Shown: positions 21,535 through 31,777 of the stretch, piece after piece
Numbering within the stretch: position 1 is the first letter of the stretch
Layout: each line of letters starts with the position of its first letter
NCBI GenBank assembly: GCA_947396885.1
Contig: OX377201.1
Span: 61,406,623 to 61,470,622 of the forward strand
DNA: 64,000 nucleotides
From: Heligmosomoides polygyrus polygyrus
Taxonomy: Eukaryota > Nematoda > Chromadorea > Rhabditida > Heligmosomidae
Reading direction: 5' to 3'
Translations under genes and position numbers: made by a program
Notes under the pieces: generated by a model
Told to the model about the DNA's origin: nothing
Database searches by the model: none
The model's input: the letters and a program-made list of their open reading frames with translations, nothing else

Positions 21535-24073
21535 GTATACACCCCAACGGCCAATAGTAAATGTCACAAGAATTTCTATGAAGACCTAGGAGATCTGGTT
21601 AGAGCACAGAAGAGCGGCTATGTAGTCGCAGCTGGAGACTTCAACGCACATATCGGACCTCGTAGAGCTGGGCAAGCTTCTGTAGTACATCATCTGTATC
21701 ACGGCGACAGCCACTTCTTGAAGAGATAATCACATTCACCTCCGAACGGACAGCATCTCCACGAGGTGGACCAAATCTTGTGCAACAGAACGGCTCTAAC
21801 AGATGTTGGAGTCGTCCCCTCCTTCAATACGGGGAGCGACCTTCACCGTCTCTTGCGAGCTCGACTTCACGCGAATCGAGGTCTTGTACGCCCTGCACTA
21901 ATACGATCGAGAATTCTCAAGGCAACGGTTTTGAATGCAGAAGTGATTTGCGCAATGGTGGAAAGTGCAACCCTTGAGTGCCATGCGGTATTACTCGGCT
22001 GATAAACGCGGTAACGACGATTGCCAAACGGTGCTGTGCTCCACAGAATGCTCTCGCCGAATTTCCAGTGTCATACGGCGCCTTCTTGCACAATGAAGAC
22101 TGATGAACCGTCGGCAAAATCATGTTGAGTACACTATATTGTGCAGGTTATAAAGATGAAAGCTGACGGAGGATCACAGGAGTTTCTCACGTCAGCGATT
22201 ATTAGACGCAGAACTGAGCAAACGGAGTCTGAAGAAGACAAAACGTGATCTTGAAAATATCGTCATGTGATTCCCTGTTTAAAGGCTCCTGGCGGAACGC
22301 GGTCCTTATCTAGGCCAGAAATGGAGTCTACAATGACGGTCTTCTACAGTTACCTTTTCAAGACAAGACGCCATTCCACCGCCGCACCTCAACTTCTTGG
22401 CGACAATGTTCCGACGTTCCTGCCATCCGAAGTGCGTCATGCGGTCGAGACGATCCAAAAAGTAAATTCCCAGGCGCCGACGAAATCACTGTTAAAATTC
22501 TGTTTGCTTGTGGTCATAAGCTGTTCAGCGCTTCGCGCAGTGATTTTCCCGCTGCGTAGCGCAATGTGAAGTGCTGTCTGTTTGGAGGAGATCCAAGTCG
22601 ACTGCTGTTTAAAAAAGGTGATGGGAGGACTTTCCAACTATCAGCCAATAACTCTCCTACCGGTGCTATATAAGGCCTTTACCAAGTGTCTCCTATCGCG
22701 CATCAGGAGGACTTTGGAAGAAGCGCAACCGGTGGAGCAGGCAGGCTTCCAGAGGAAGTTCAGCACCTTGGATCACATTTTTACCTGATGTCGACTAATT
22801 CAAGCTGCTCAAGAATACCACGAACCTCTGGTGTTGACGTTTATCGATTAACAAAAACCGTTCGATTCATAGGAACCGCTTTTTTTTTGGGAAGCACACA
22901 GCGAACAAGGGATCGAACCACGCTACACGTACATTCTGAGAAAATGTTACTCCGGATGCATCACTGTATTTAGACCATTTCATCGCGACTTAGAGGTTGT
23001 TGTGGAAAGAGGAATACGTCAAGTTGATCCCATCTCTTCCAACCTCTTCTCAGCGTGTTTGGAATCAACTATCCGTCGCTGTAATTGGAGCGACTATGGC
23101 ACTGAGGTCGATGGTAGGCAGCTGAACCACCTGAGATTTGCCAACGGTATTGCCTTCATCACAAAGTCCATGAAGCAAGTGTCAAGAATGTTGGACGAGC
23201 TTCACATCGGAGGAGCTGAGGCTTGACTAACGATTAACTTGACGAATTTATGAGGAACGAGTTCGCGGGCGGTGACCCAATACTATTTGAAGGAGCTCCT
23301 TTAGATGAGGTCGAAGATTACGTCTAACTCGGGCGACAGGAACATGAAAAATGACCTCAAACTGGAAATATCACGAAAGAAGAGAGCGGCATAGGCGGCG
23401 TACAAATCTGTGAGAGGGATGGTCGAGAGCGGCACTGACTGTGAACTGAGGGCTAATATCTTCAATTTCACAGTTCTTCCAGTGCTGTGCTTCGCGTGCG
23501 AAACTTGAGCCGTAAGAAAGGCAGCAGATGATCAATTACGAAGAGGGCAAACGGCCTTGGAAAGGAATATGGTCGTCATCTCTCTACACCACCAGTGACT
23601 CCGGATTGCACAATGAACAGATCCGAGCAATGTCCACAGTCCGGGACGTCATTCTTCATATCGATGAAGCGAAACATCATTTCGCTGGACACTTGATGAA
23701 AAGAAAGGACGGACGTTGGAGTACCGCCACTGTCATTGGGAACCACTCAGCAAGAAACGACTTGTCGTTTGTCCTCCTCTACGATGGCAAGATTCGCTCA
23801 TCCACCGGATCAACATCCGTACCTTTAAAACCAACTCGATTGAGGTGCTTATCTACTGGTCAACATTGGCTCAAGGTCGAAAAAGGTGGCGAACAAGCTG
23901 GGACCCGCGCAAAACAAATCGTTGCTGAGGAATAGGTCGCAAGTAGTGCAAGCATTGTCAAGTGTTGAGTAAGCAAATGTACCCTAACAAGGGAAGCCCA
24001 TTAGCCTCTTCCAAAGATTTTCAACGGGACCTACATGGTCTTGTACAGCATCGGATGATGATCACAGAACTGT

Positions 24074-24614
24074 CACAACAATGTCTTGTTGCGATCAAAA
24101 CTTCTAGCGCCAGGCGGGACTCGAACCCACACCTCCCTCTGACCGGGCGGGAATGCTCTACGCCATTACACCACCGGCGCCGTTTGATCGAACGCAACAT
24201 CCACACCTCGTGGGACCGATCAGCACCCACCCCAATCCGGGATTAGCTGGCCGCTGATATCAGCATGGGACCAGTTAAGCTGATGGTCTTGATAGAAACG
24301 ATTCAAATCAATTTCTTTAAGCCTCAATTGGCTGGTATCGAGGTTGTAAGCTGTCACAACGATGTCTTGTTGCGATCAAAACTTTTGATGCCAGGCGGGA
24401 CTCGAACCCGCACCTCCCTCTGACCGGGCGAGAATGCTCTACGCCATTACACCACCGGCGCCGTTTGATCGAACGCAACATCCACACATCGTCGGACCGA
24501 TCAGCACGGGGTTCGAGTCCGGCCTGGCGCTAGAAGTCTTGATCGCAAGAAGACATCGTTGTGACAGCTTACAATCTCGATACCAGCCAATTGAGGCTTA
24601 AAGAAACTGATTTG
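24074..24614. mobile_element. SINE-2 (tRNA-derived) cluster of three copies
   Basis: Copies A (about 24074-24235, minus), B (about 24318-24510, minus) and C (about 24511-24614, plus). The head of copy A forms a 74-nt tRNA-like unit (24107-24180, minus strand) with acceptor halves GCGCCGG/CTGGCGC and a perfect box B GGTTCGAGTCC. The D and anticodon arms pair poorly, so it is not a working tRNA. The body runs through GATCGCAACAAGACAT and GATACCAGCCAATTGAGGC to AAGAAA-TGATTTG. B and C face each other as an inverted repeat. The cluster is flanked by GATCACAGAACTGT at 24060-24073 and 24615-24628, consistent with a 14-bp TSD. Confidence 0.7.
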
Positions 24615-24649
24615 GATCACAGAACTGTGCTTCGATTTTGCTACGGGCC

Positions 24650-25257
24650 ATTGGGTGGTCCGAAAATGAGAAAAAATGGTATCACTTCAGAGCGGGTTGA
24701 TAAGGCATGAGTGACACCTGGAATGGCCCTGTCGGGAATTATTCAAGCTGCTGACCACGAATCACTATTTTTCTTAATTATCACTTTGCTCGCACTACCT
24801 TCCATCAAAGGTTGAAGTCGAAGGCTGGAAAATAAGTCTGACAATATTTTAGAAGGAAGCGATCCCACTAACGTGCTCCGCTTTACTTATCCACCGTAAG
24901 CTGCCGTAATATACCGAAATTTTAAAAACAGGTTTCATATCCCTGATTAGCACAACAAATATGCTCGTGAGCGATGTTTGAGCAAAATTTTTCTTTCGTC
25001 CTCTCCTCGACCTCTGGAATCGTGAAAGGCAACATTGCCGGTTATTCTTTGTACACCCCGTTACTTACACATCCCTATTGTAACCTTCCGCCATCCATCA
25101 TTTCTTTGAATTGGGGCGAAAAATCTTTTTCGATCTCCAGAGTTGAGGGAGTGAGTACAAGTGCTCCTATAATCTGCAGTGCTCCGACCCGTCTCTGTAA
25201 GTGTAAAGGAATATAGTCAGGAAAAAATACACAGCTAGGTAAATACCATGAGGTAGA
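24650..25257. other. no recognisable gene
   Basis: Short frames only; no repeat ends recognised. Confidence 0.5.
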
Positions 25258-25259
25258 TA

Positions 25260-26140
25260 CCAGGCTGTACAATAATTCTTGTCCGAAAATTTCACCATTT
25301 TTAATTTTTTTCAACTCTATTGAAAAACAAGTCTAATCAACAATATAATCGCCACAGTTATCTACAACAGTGGCCCATCGATTGGGCAGGTCGCCGATGC
25401 CCTTCACCCAGAACTCCGGGGGCTGCGACTCGAAGAAGTCCGCGATGTCGGATTTGAGGTTGTCGTAGTTGGTGAATTTTCTTCCGGACAAATGGTGCTT
25501 CAGCGGGCGGAGGAAGTGGTAGTCGGAGAGGGCGAGGTCCGGGGAATACGTCGGATGGGCAACCGTCTCCCAGCCGAGCGTCGCCAACTTCTGCTGGGTC
25601 TCCTTCGCCACGCGGGGGCGCGCGTTGTCGTGCAGCAGGTGGACCGATGCCCGTCGGGGACGCTTTTCTCGGATGGCGGGGCTAGTTTCTTGAGCTAATC
25701 GGCGTAGATGGAGGCGGTGACGGTCCTGCCTTGCAAGAGCAGCTCGAAGTACAGCATGCCTTTGGCGTCTCACCAGCAGCAGAGAATGATCTTCAGCGGG
25801 TGCTCCCTGCCCTCGAGGCTCGTATCGCCGCTCTCGAAACGAATGAAGCAGCGCCTGACTGTGCGTTGGGATACCGCATCCTCCTTGCACGCTCTGCAGA
25901 TGTTGGCGACCGCGGTGTCGTTGCCCAGCAGCCACTCGTAGTACACGAACGTACGAATTCGACCTTGGTCCATTTTAGCTTGTATTGGTAGCTAGACGCG
26001 GCGACTGCGCCTTATATACCCCTAGCGTGGAACTCTGGAGAACCTTCTAGAAGGTTTTTACACTTGCCTGATATTAAACACTTTTAAGAAAAATTATAGA
26101 ATTTTTAAAATTTTCGGACAGGAATTATTGGACAGCCTGC
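25260..26140 (-). mobile_element. mariner transposon, internally deleted
   Basis: Inverted ends CCAGGCTGTACAATAATTC (left) and, reversed, GCAGGCTGTCCAATAATTC (right) are about 30 bp long and flanked by TA on both sides (25258-25259, 26141-26142). The element is 881 bp, against roughly 1.3 kb for a complete mariner. The encoded protein resembles the Hsmar1/SETMAR branch. A mariner named bandit has been reported from the dog hookworm in that neighbourhood of the family, but I cannot test identity here. Confidence 0.88.
25333..25973 (-). pseudogene. mariner transposase with central deletion
   Basis: Starts at 25973 (MDQGRIRTFVYYEWLLGND), a paired-type DNA-binding N-terminus with RTVRRCFIRFESGD and SLEGREHP. 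The sequence then jumps to the KGMLYFELLLQG part of the catalytic domain, missing the second helix-turn-helix, the linker and the first catalytic Asp (the T-DE-W block). A frameshift follows the joint. The C-terminus is intact: HDNARPRVA, then YSPDLALSDYHF with 34 residues between the two Asp (the D34D spacing that defines mariner), ending GDYIVD. Cut-and-paste activity is impossible without the first Asp. Confidence 0.85.
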
Positions 26141-26163
26141 TAAAAAGTGCTGTACTTGGTAAC

Positions 26164-28933
26164 CACACACGAAAACTGCCCATTCATCTTTATATATAAC
26201 TGTCGTACGACCGCATCTGAGCGGGATCTTCGGACAGTGCTAGCCGCAACGAAGCCGCAACATCAAGTACGACGTTATCGCACTGCAGGAAACGAAAGGC
26301 AGAAACCATAAGAAGGACCGACCACGACGAGTATCTCAGTGTCGGAGCAGAGGTGGGCAGAAAGAATATTGGCGGAGTTGGATTTCTCATCAACTCCAAC
26401 AGTGCACCACCTAGTAGACTCTTACGAGATCATCAGTGTTCGAGTAGCTGTTCTGCGTCTGAAAACTAAAGATCAAGAAACCGTCTCCATCATAAATGGA
26501 CATGCTCCATCATCTGTGTTCACAGACGAAGAAAAGGAGGAATTTTACAGCTATTCGAAAGGATTGTTAGCGACGAGAAGAGCTACTACAAGTCATCTTC
26601 ACATATAACTGTGAACTAACTATATAACTAGCTACAAGTTGTTGTTGGTGACTTTAACGCTATCGTCGGCACGAATGACCAAGACCAATGGAGGCTAGGG
26701 CCACATAAAACATCCTCAAGGAACGAAAGCGGAGAGCGACTAATAGACTTCCTATCCGCAAGCCTCTCTTCCATAGAAATTCTACGTTCAAGAAGCCTTC
26801 AAACCGGCGATGGGCCTGGGGAAGCCCAAATGGAGAAACACGTTTGGAGATTGACCATGTTTTTACAAACAGACGCTGGAGTCTGTATGACGTCTCCGTG
26901 CTGCCTTCATTTGACACTGGCTCGGATCACCGCCTTGTCCGTGCGAAGCTGACTGTCAAAAGGAAGATGTTCAAACATTACACTCACAAACCGACACCTG
27001 TAAGGATCCCCAGATTCAAGTCGGAGGAGTTGGAATATGCAATAAAGTCGTATGATTGGAATCTTCCTGAAGATCCATCGGAAGACTACGACCTTCTCTC
27101 CCAAGGACTGTTGAAATGTGCTAGCAGCTCTTGTGAAGTCACATCACCGTCTGCCTCAAGACTTAACGCACATGCGATTAAACTCTTGGAGCAAAGAAGA
27201 GCTGTCAAACTGGATCCTAATGCCTCCCATCCAGAAAAAATCACCACATCGAAAGTCTGTCGAATTGCAGTGAAGGAGTCCATACAAGCCTACAAAAGAT
27301 TGAAGCTGTTAGAAGCCGCTGCGAAAGGTTCAGGAACAAAGCGCTGCAAACGAGATCTCTGCGACCAGAAGGCAATGATGTCAGCTCTTATGGATAAGGA
27401 TGGAACAACGCAAGCGTTTCGAAGAGCAATGGAAGCCATCGTTCAACAATTCTATGCAGATCTGTTTCGCTCTTCCATCACTGTCCCAAAATGCTTGATG
27501 CCACCAGCTGAGGAAGCACCTCCCATTCTGGAAGCAGAGGTTGCTCATGCCATCAGAAGGATGAAGCCAGGCACTGCTACCGGGTCAGACGGCTTTTCTG
27601 CTGATCCCTTCGTGCGGGTGGCATTGCCCTCTGCTCACTTCTTACCAAGCACTTCAACCACTACCTTTGTCTTGGCAGGCTATCGACCCATGAGTCTTCT
27701 CTCGGTTGTGTACAAGATCTTCACCAAGATATTGCTTAACCGCATGGAGCGTTGCTTGGATGAGTATCAGCCAGTGGAGCAAACTGAGTTTTGCAAGGAT
27801 TTCTCCTGCATGGACCATATTCAGATTGTCTCACAACTCATCGAATATAGCCGCGATTACCACATCCCCTTGTCCTTGTCTTCGTGGATTATCGAAAAGC
27901 GTTCTCCTGGAAATCAGCGCCATTTTGAACTTGTGCACGCTGGTATACCATCGCCCTACATCCGACTTCTCGACGAATGCTTCTCGAACACATCGACTAC
28001 CATCCAGCTGTTCGATCGAAAGCTTAAAATTCCTATCGGGAAATGAGTACGGCAGGGAGACACGATTTCTCCCAAGCTATTCACAGCGGCACTCCAGGAT
28101 GTCATGAAAGACTTGAACTGGGACGATAAAGGCTACCTTGTCGACGGTAAACGGATCAGCAACCTTCGCTTCGCCGACGACATTGTTCTCATCTCTACCA
28201 GCACGGCAGAAGTCGAAGAAATGCTGAATGAGCTCAATGTAGCAGGTATGAAGCTTGGATTGGACATGATTGTGTTCAAAGCGCAATTTATAGTCAACCA
28301 GTGGAGTGACACGGGACACGTAAGGTGAAATGGAGTCGCTCTACAACAGGTCGACTCCTACGTCTATCTGGGAAGAGAGCTGAACATGGATAACGACCTT
28401 GCTCCTGAAATTGCCAGCAGGAGACGCGCAGCGTGGGCAGCCTTCAGTTCGATTCGCGAAGTTACCGAACAGGACAAGGATCCCGGCCTCAGGGCCTCGA
28501 TGTTCAACGCTTCTGTACTGCCTGCGATGTGTTACGCGACGGAAACCTGGCCCGACAACAAGACAATTGCCAGAGCAATGCAAACTACGCATCGTACACT
28601 GGAGAGATGTTTTCTGAGAACAAGCTTCGTCAGCAGTGGAAAGAAGGCCTACGAAGCTCGGAGCTAAGGGAGAAGTCGTAATTAGCAGACCCGCTGCAGT
28701 GCATGAAGAAGTCCAAAGAAGTGAAGAAGTCGCTGGGCCAGACACCTGCTTCGACAAAAGAACGATAGATGGAGTCTCCGTGTCACAGAATGGCTCCCAA
28801 GAAACCATAAGAGACCACTGGGACGACCGCCAACGCGATGGGCTGCCAGAGATCGAGTGGTCTGGAAGAGTTGTGGTCCCCGCTGAGAAGACCTCCAGCC
28901 GACAAAGGACCATCAAAGTATCAAAGTAAGTAA
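26164..28933 (+). mobile_element. RTE-clade LINE, element C1
   Basis: Flanked by GTACTTGGTAAC at 26152-26163 and 28934-28945, a perfect 12-bp TSD. It is 5'-truncated: homology to sister C2 begins around the endonuclease start, so the C2 leader and ribozyme are absent. The 3' tail is a short AAGTA-type repeat. The insertion is 10 bp from the right end of the mariner. Confidence 0.88.
26190..28920 (+). pseudogene. RTE-C1 endonuclease-reverse transcriptase
   Basis: Endonuclease blocks: YDVIALQETKGR-like start near 26260, GGVGFLINSNS, VVVGDFNAIVGTND near 26640, FDTGSDHRLVRAKL. The longest frame, 26844-28046 (400 codons), covers the end of the endonuclease, a linker of about 190 residues and the first half of the RT (YRPMSLLSVVYKIFTK). 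It stops at a TGA where C2 has GGA. It continues in 28104-28328 with LRFADDIVLIS (the catalytic block) and on to about 28667. About 75 bp around the NNYRP block are deleted relative to C2. Inactive. Confidence 0.85.
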
Positions 28934-28945
28934 GTACTTGGTAAC

Positions 28946-29836
28946 AGTAGAATTGTGAAAGTTGCGAGAAGAATAAAAAGCAGCCTGTAAAGAAATCCGA
29001 AGAGCAATGAACACGTCTTGTGATGGATGAAACCAATACTTGTCGATGGTGTCCACGAATGTGGTGACAGATAGAAACACTTCCAAAAGTAATATAGAAC
29101 ATACAAAAGTGGTCATATTGGGACAGCATCTAACGGAACCTTCCTCAGCGAGACAAGCATCGTTTAGTGAGCGCGCGATATCACTCCACACAACAAAACC
29201 ATCTTCTTCCACACCTAACAACGGGTTGAAAGCGGAGTTAGGACGCGAAGAAGGTACCCTATCGAAGCCAAAATGTAATCTTCACTTGTCAAATAACAGT
29301 CCGCCTAGGGACGCAGAACCCCTACCTCGTAATCGAACCCACCACCCCCACACACAAGTCCGCCTCGCTATCGACTCGGCCATCCAGTCGCTGCCGTCAT
29401 TGTTGCGAATGAATCACTTGAATGCATCCTGCAGCCTTGTCCAGGAATGTCGTAAATTATTAATCCTATGATCAAACTTTAGTTTGAGCTCCAAACCTTT
29501 TGTAGGTTAAGATCAGAGCACGACAGGGCCTTTCCTGGTGCCACTTTTGCCTTATCAGCCTGGCCTAAATTTTTCCATTTTTGCCATTTTCGGTCCACCC
29601 TGTGGCCCGTAGCAAAAAGGAAGCAAAGTTCTGTGATCCTCGTCCAATGCAAGACCATAGAATTCACGTTGAGAATCTTTGGGGGAAGTTCGTGGGCCTC
29701 CCTTCTAACAAAGATGGTGTTGTGGGTGATACAAACGGCAAAGAGGAATCGAACATATTAGGTACTATTTCAGTTCAGTTTCCACCATTCATGCGTTTTC
29801 CTGAGGCAGTTAGGCAGTTTTGGAAATAATTCATCT
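28946..29836. other. no recognisable gene
   Basis: Contains a 143-codon plus frame (29040-29471) overlapping minus-strand frames, and an 82-codon frame at 29581-29829. None has recognisable motifs or splice context. 29340-29400 is C-rich. Confidence 0.4.
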
Positions 29837-29839
29837 TTA

Positions 29840-31222
29840 ATCGCTCAACGACTGCACCGAAGCTCTTGAGCGCAATAAAAGAACAAATGTTAGATATTTC
29901 GACTTTAAAAAGGCTTTTGACAATGTTCCCAATGTTTGACAATGTTTTGGTAGGCTGCTTGATAAGTTAAAGTTGGTTGGAATTCATCCTGTAATTGTGA
30001 AATGGATTGTTAATTTTCTCTCAAATATGACATATCAAGTCCGCGTTCGCAATAAGTTTTCCTCGGCATATCGGGCACAAAGCGGACTGCCTCAGGGCGG
30101 AGTCCTATCCCCAGTCCTTTTTCTCATTTACACGTTCGAGCTAACTGAAAGCATCGGTCTTCTGGATGTAACGTGCAAAATGTACGCTGATGACATAAAA
30201 ATTTATAAAGTCATCGACAGTCCGGCGGATGAAGCCAAATTACAGTCCGCTATAGACCACATCAGAGAATGGTCTATGAAGTGAGAGCTTCCCATTGCGG
30301 CTGAGAAGACCTTTGTTTTGTCTATAGGGAATCTTTCCTCTGCATCTGTCACCTACACATTTGGTTTTAACGTTTTAAATAAAGTCGATGAAGTGCGAGA
30401 CCTAGGGTTTCTGATAAGCTCCAAACTTGATTTTTCTTCCCATCTCAGGTTTCTTGTCAATAAGGCTACGACTCGAACGTTTAACCTTTTCAAAACTCTT
30501 AGGTCCTCAAACCCAAATATTTGGATCAAAGCGTACAAAATCTACATTCGCTCCATCCTTGAACACGGCACTACAGTTTTCAATCCGTCAAAACAAAAGG
30601 AAATCACTTTATTAGAAAGCGTACAGAACAATTTCACCCGCAACATTTTTATCAGATGCTTTGGTCCCGACTACGCCGCAATTCCTAATGGAGCATCTAG
30701 GGCTAAGCAGTTAGATTTGTCCTCCCTCAAGTACAGAAGAATCAAAAATGACATGGTCATGATGTTCAAGATCCTTAAGGGTATTGTCAATGTTCCGTCG
30801 CACCAGTTCTTCGTTTTCATGTCCAGTCGGATTAGAAATGGTGGCCTTAGACTTGCGGGGCCGGTTGCGAAAGGTAAGACTAGGATCAGCTTCTTTTCTA
30901 ACAGAACTATTCGACTCCTCTTTTCCCTTCTAAAAGAGAACGCTCTTCAAATGTCACTCAAAGGTTTCAAAAGCTTTCTTGACCGTCGACTCAAAGGAGA
31001 TCAATCACTTTTTCCATGAAATTTATCATTTAGTTTTACTTTCTGCAGGAGCGATTACACTACCGTCATTTTCATTTGTTTCAACTTGTCTTAATCTGAT
31101 TGCTCACACTTTTTACTTTTTTTAAATGGTACGATTTCAACGTTGTACTGTATTTTGCTGGGTTTTTAATGTAAGGTTTACGTGACATTATCACGTCTCC
31201 AATAGATAAATAAATAAATTAT
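29840..31222 (+). pseudogene. CR1-like LINE element B, 5'-truncated
   Basis: Begins inside the RT (LNDCTEALERNKRT, then VRYFDFKKAFDNVP), followed by a small local duplication. Then come WIVNFLSNMTYQVRVRN, SGLPQGGVLSPVLF and the catalytic YADDIKIYK (about 30181). A TGA at 30282 interrupts it. The thumb and C-terminal part runs openly from 30318 to 31019 (233 codons; DEVRDLGFLISSKLDF, SILEHGTTVFNPS). The 3' UTR ends in the hairpin ACGTGA-CATTA-TCACGT (31180-31196) and a TAAA repeat at about 31204-31219. Confidence 0.85.
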
Positions 31223-31285
31223 TGCTTACCATAAAGTGAAGTGTGCGTGGAGAGACAGAGTTCTATCAAGCCATAGATGGGGCCC

Positions 31286-31411
31286 TGACAATCCAAAATT
31301 AGAACCCTCTAAAACCGAGAAATTTATTGAAATTTGTTGCACTGAAATTGGCAAATCCTTCAGAAAATTATATCACTGTGATCACCAAGAACTAGGTGGT
31401 ACAAAAATTTA
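31286..31411 (-). repeat. dispersed repeat R3, copy 2
   Basis: Reverse complement of 6382-6508. It abuts the 5' truncation point of the CR1-like element D. Confidence 0.6.
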
Positions 31412-31777
31412 TTGATTTCCTAGGAGTCGAATGTAACCCTTTTACCGTCTAAAGGCTAGGTAGACCTTTCAGAGGGAAAAACAGACTGATTAAAGTTGTT
31501 CTCCCATCAGCAGTGTTTCAAAGAACGGCGGTTAGGAGGGCTCCACGCCTCCGACACTTCGTCAATGGTAGGATTTTCCTACGGGAATCTCTACCACCCG
31601 AGGTGTTGCGAAGGGGTGGGGTACGGGGTTCTACTGGCGGCAGTTATAGTAATAGTGCTGGGGTGGTGAGTCCCTGTGATTCACCGCCACAGGCCACGGC
31701 TGCTGCCATGAATCCTCGGGCCAGTCCTCCTGGCTTTCCACGTCTACGGTGATGCTGCTGAGTCCTGTATCAAGTGC

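Larger units (their letters stand above)
19525..23935 (+). pseudogene. RTE-B1 endonuclease-reverse transcriptase
   Basis: The endonuclease begins VCTYNCRSINT, then a degraded GLNERK block and TSGGVGFIVAS. hAT1 interrupts it at 19839. It resumes at 21535 with YTPTANSKCHKNFYEDL and AAGDFNAHIGP. The RT carries NYQPITLLPVLYKAFTK (about 22640), QPVEQAGFQRKFSTLDH, RGIRQVDPISSNLF and LRFANGIAFIT (about 23140), where the catalytic FADD has become FANG. Dead from numerous stops, shifts and that substitution. Confidence 0.8.
19187..23964 (+). mobile_element. RTE-clade LINE, element B1, split by hAT1
   Basis: Bounded by TTGAGTAAGTAAA (19174-19186) and TTGAGTAAGCAAA (23965-23977), a 13-bp TSD with one mismatch. 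Subtracting hAT1 (19839-21534) and its duplicated target leaves about 3.1 kb, normal for an RTE element. It is much more decayed than RTE-A or RTE-C, so it is older, as expected for the host of a nested insertion. Related minus-strand copies lie at 58650-63445 and 42380-43230. Confidence 0.75.

Noticed and set aside
24107..24180. Possible functional tRNA gene
   Set aside because: Acceptor and T-arm pair well and box B is perfect, but D and anticodon arms do not, and the unit recurs with a shared downstream body. It is the head of a SINE.
25492..25991. Plus-strand frames over the mariner
   Set aside because: Antisense shadows of the transposase; GC-rich codons keep them open.
28341..29129. 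262-codon minus-strand frame
   Set aside because: Mostly antisense to the RTE-C1 C-terminal region and continues into unrelated flank; no family motif.
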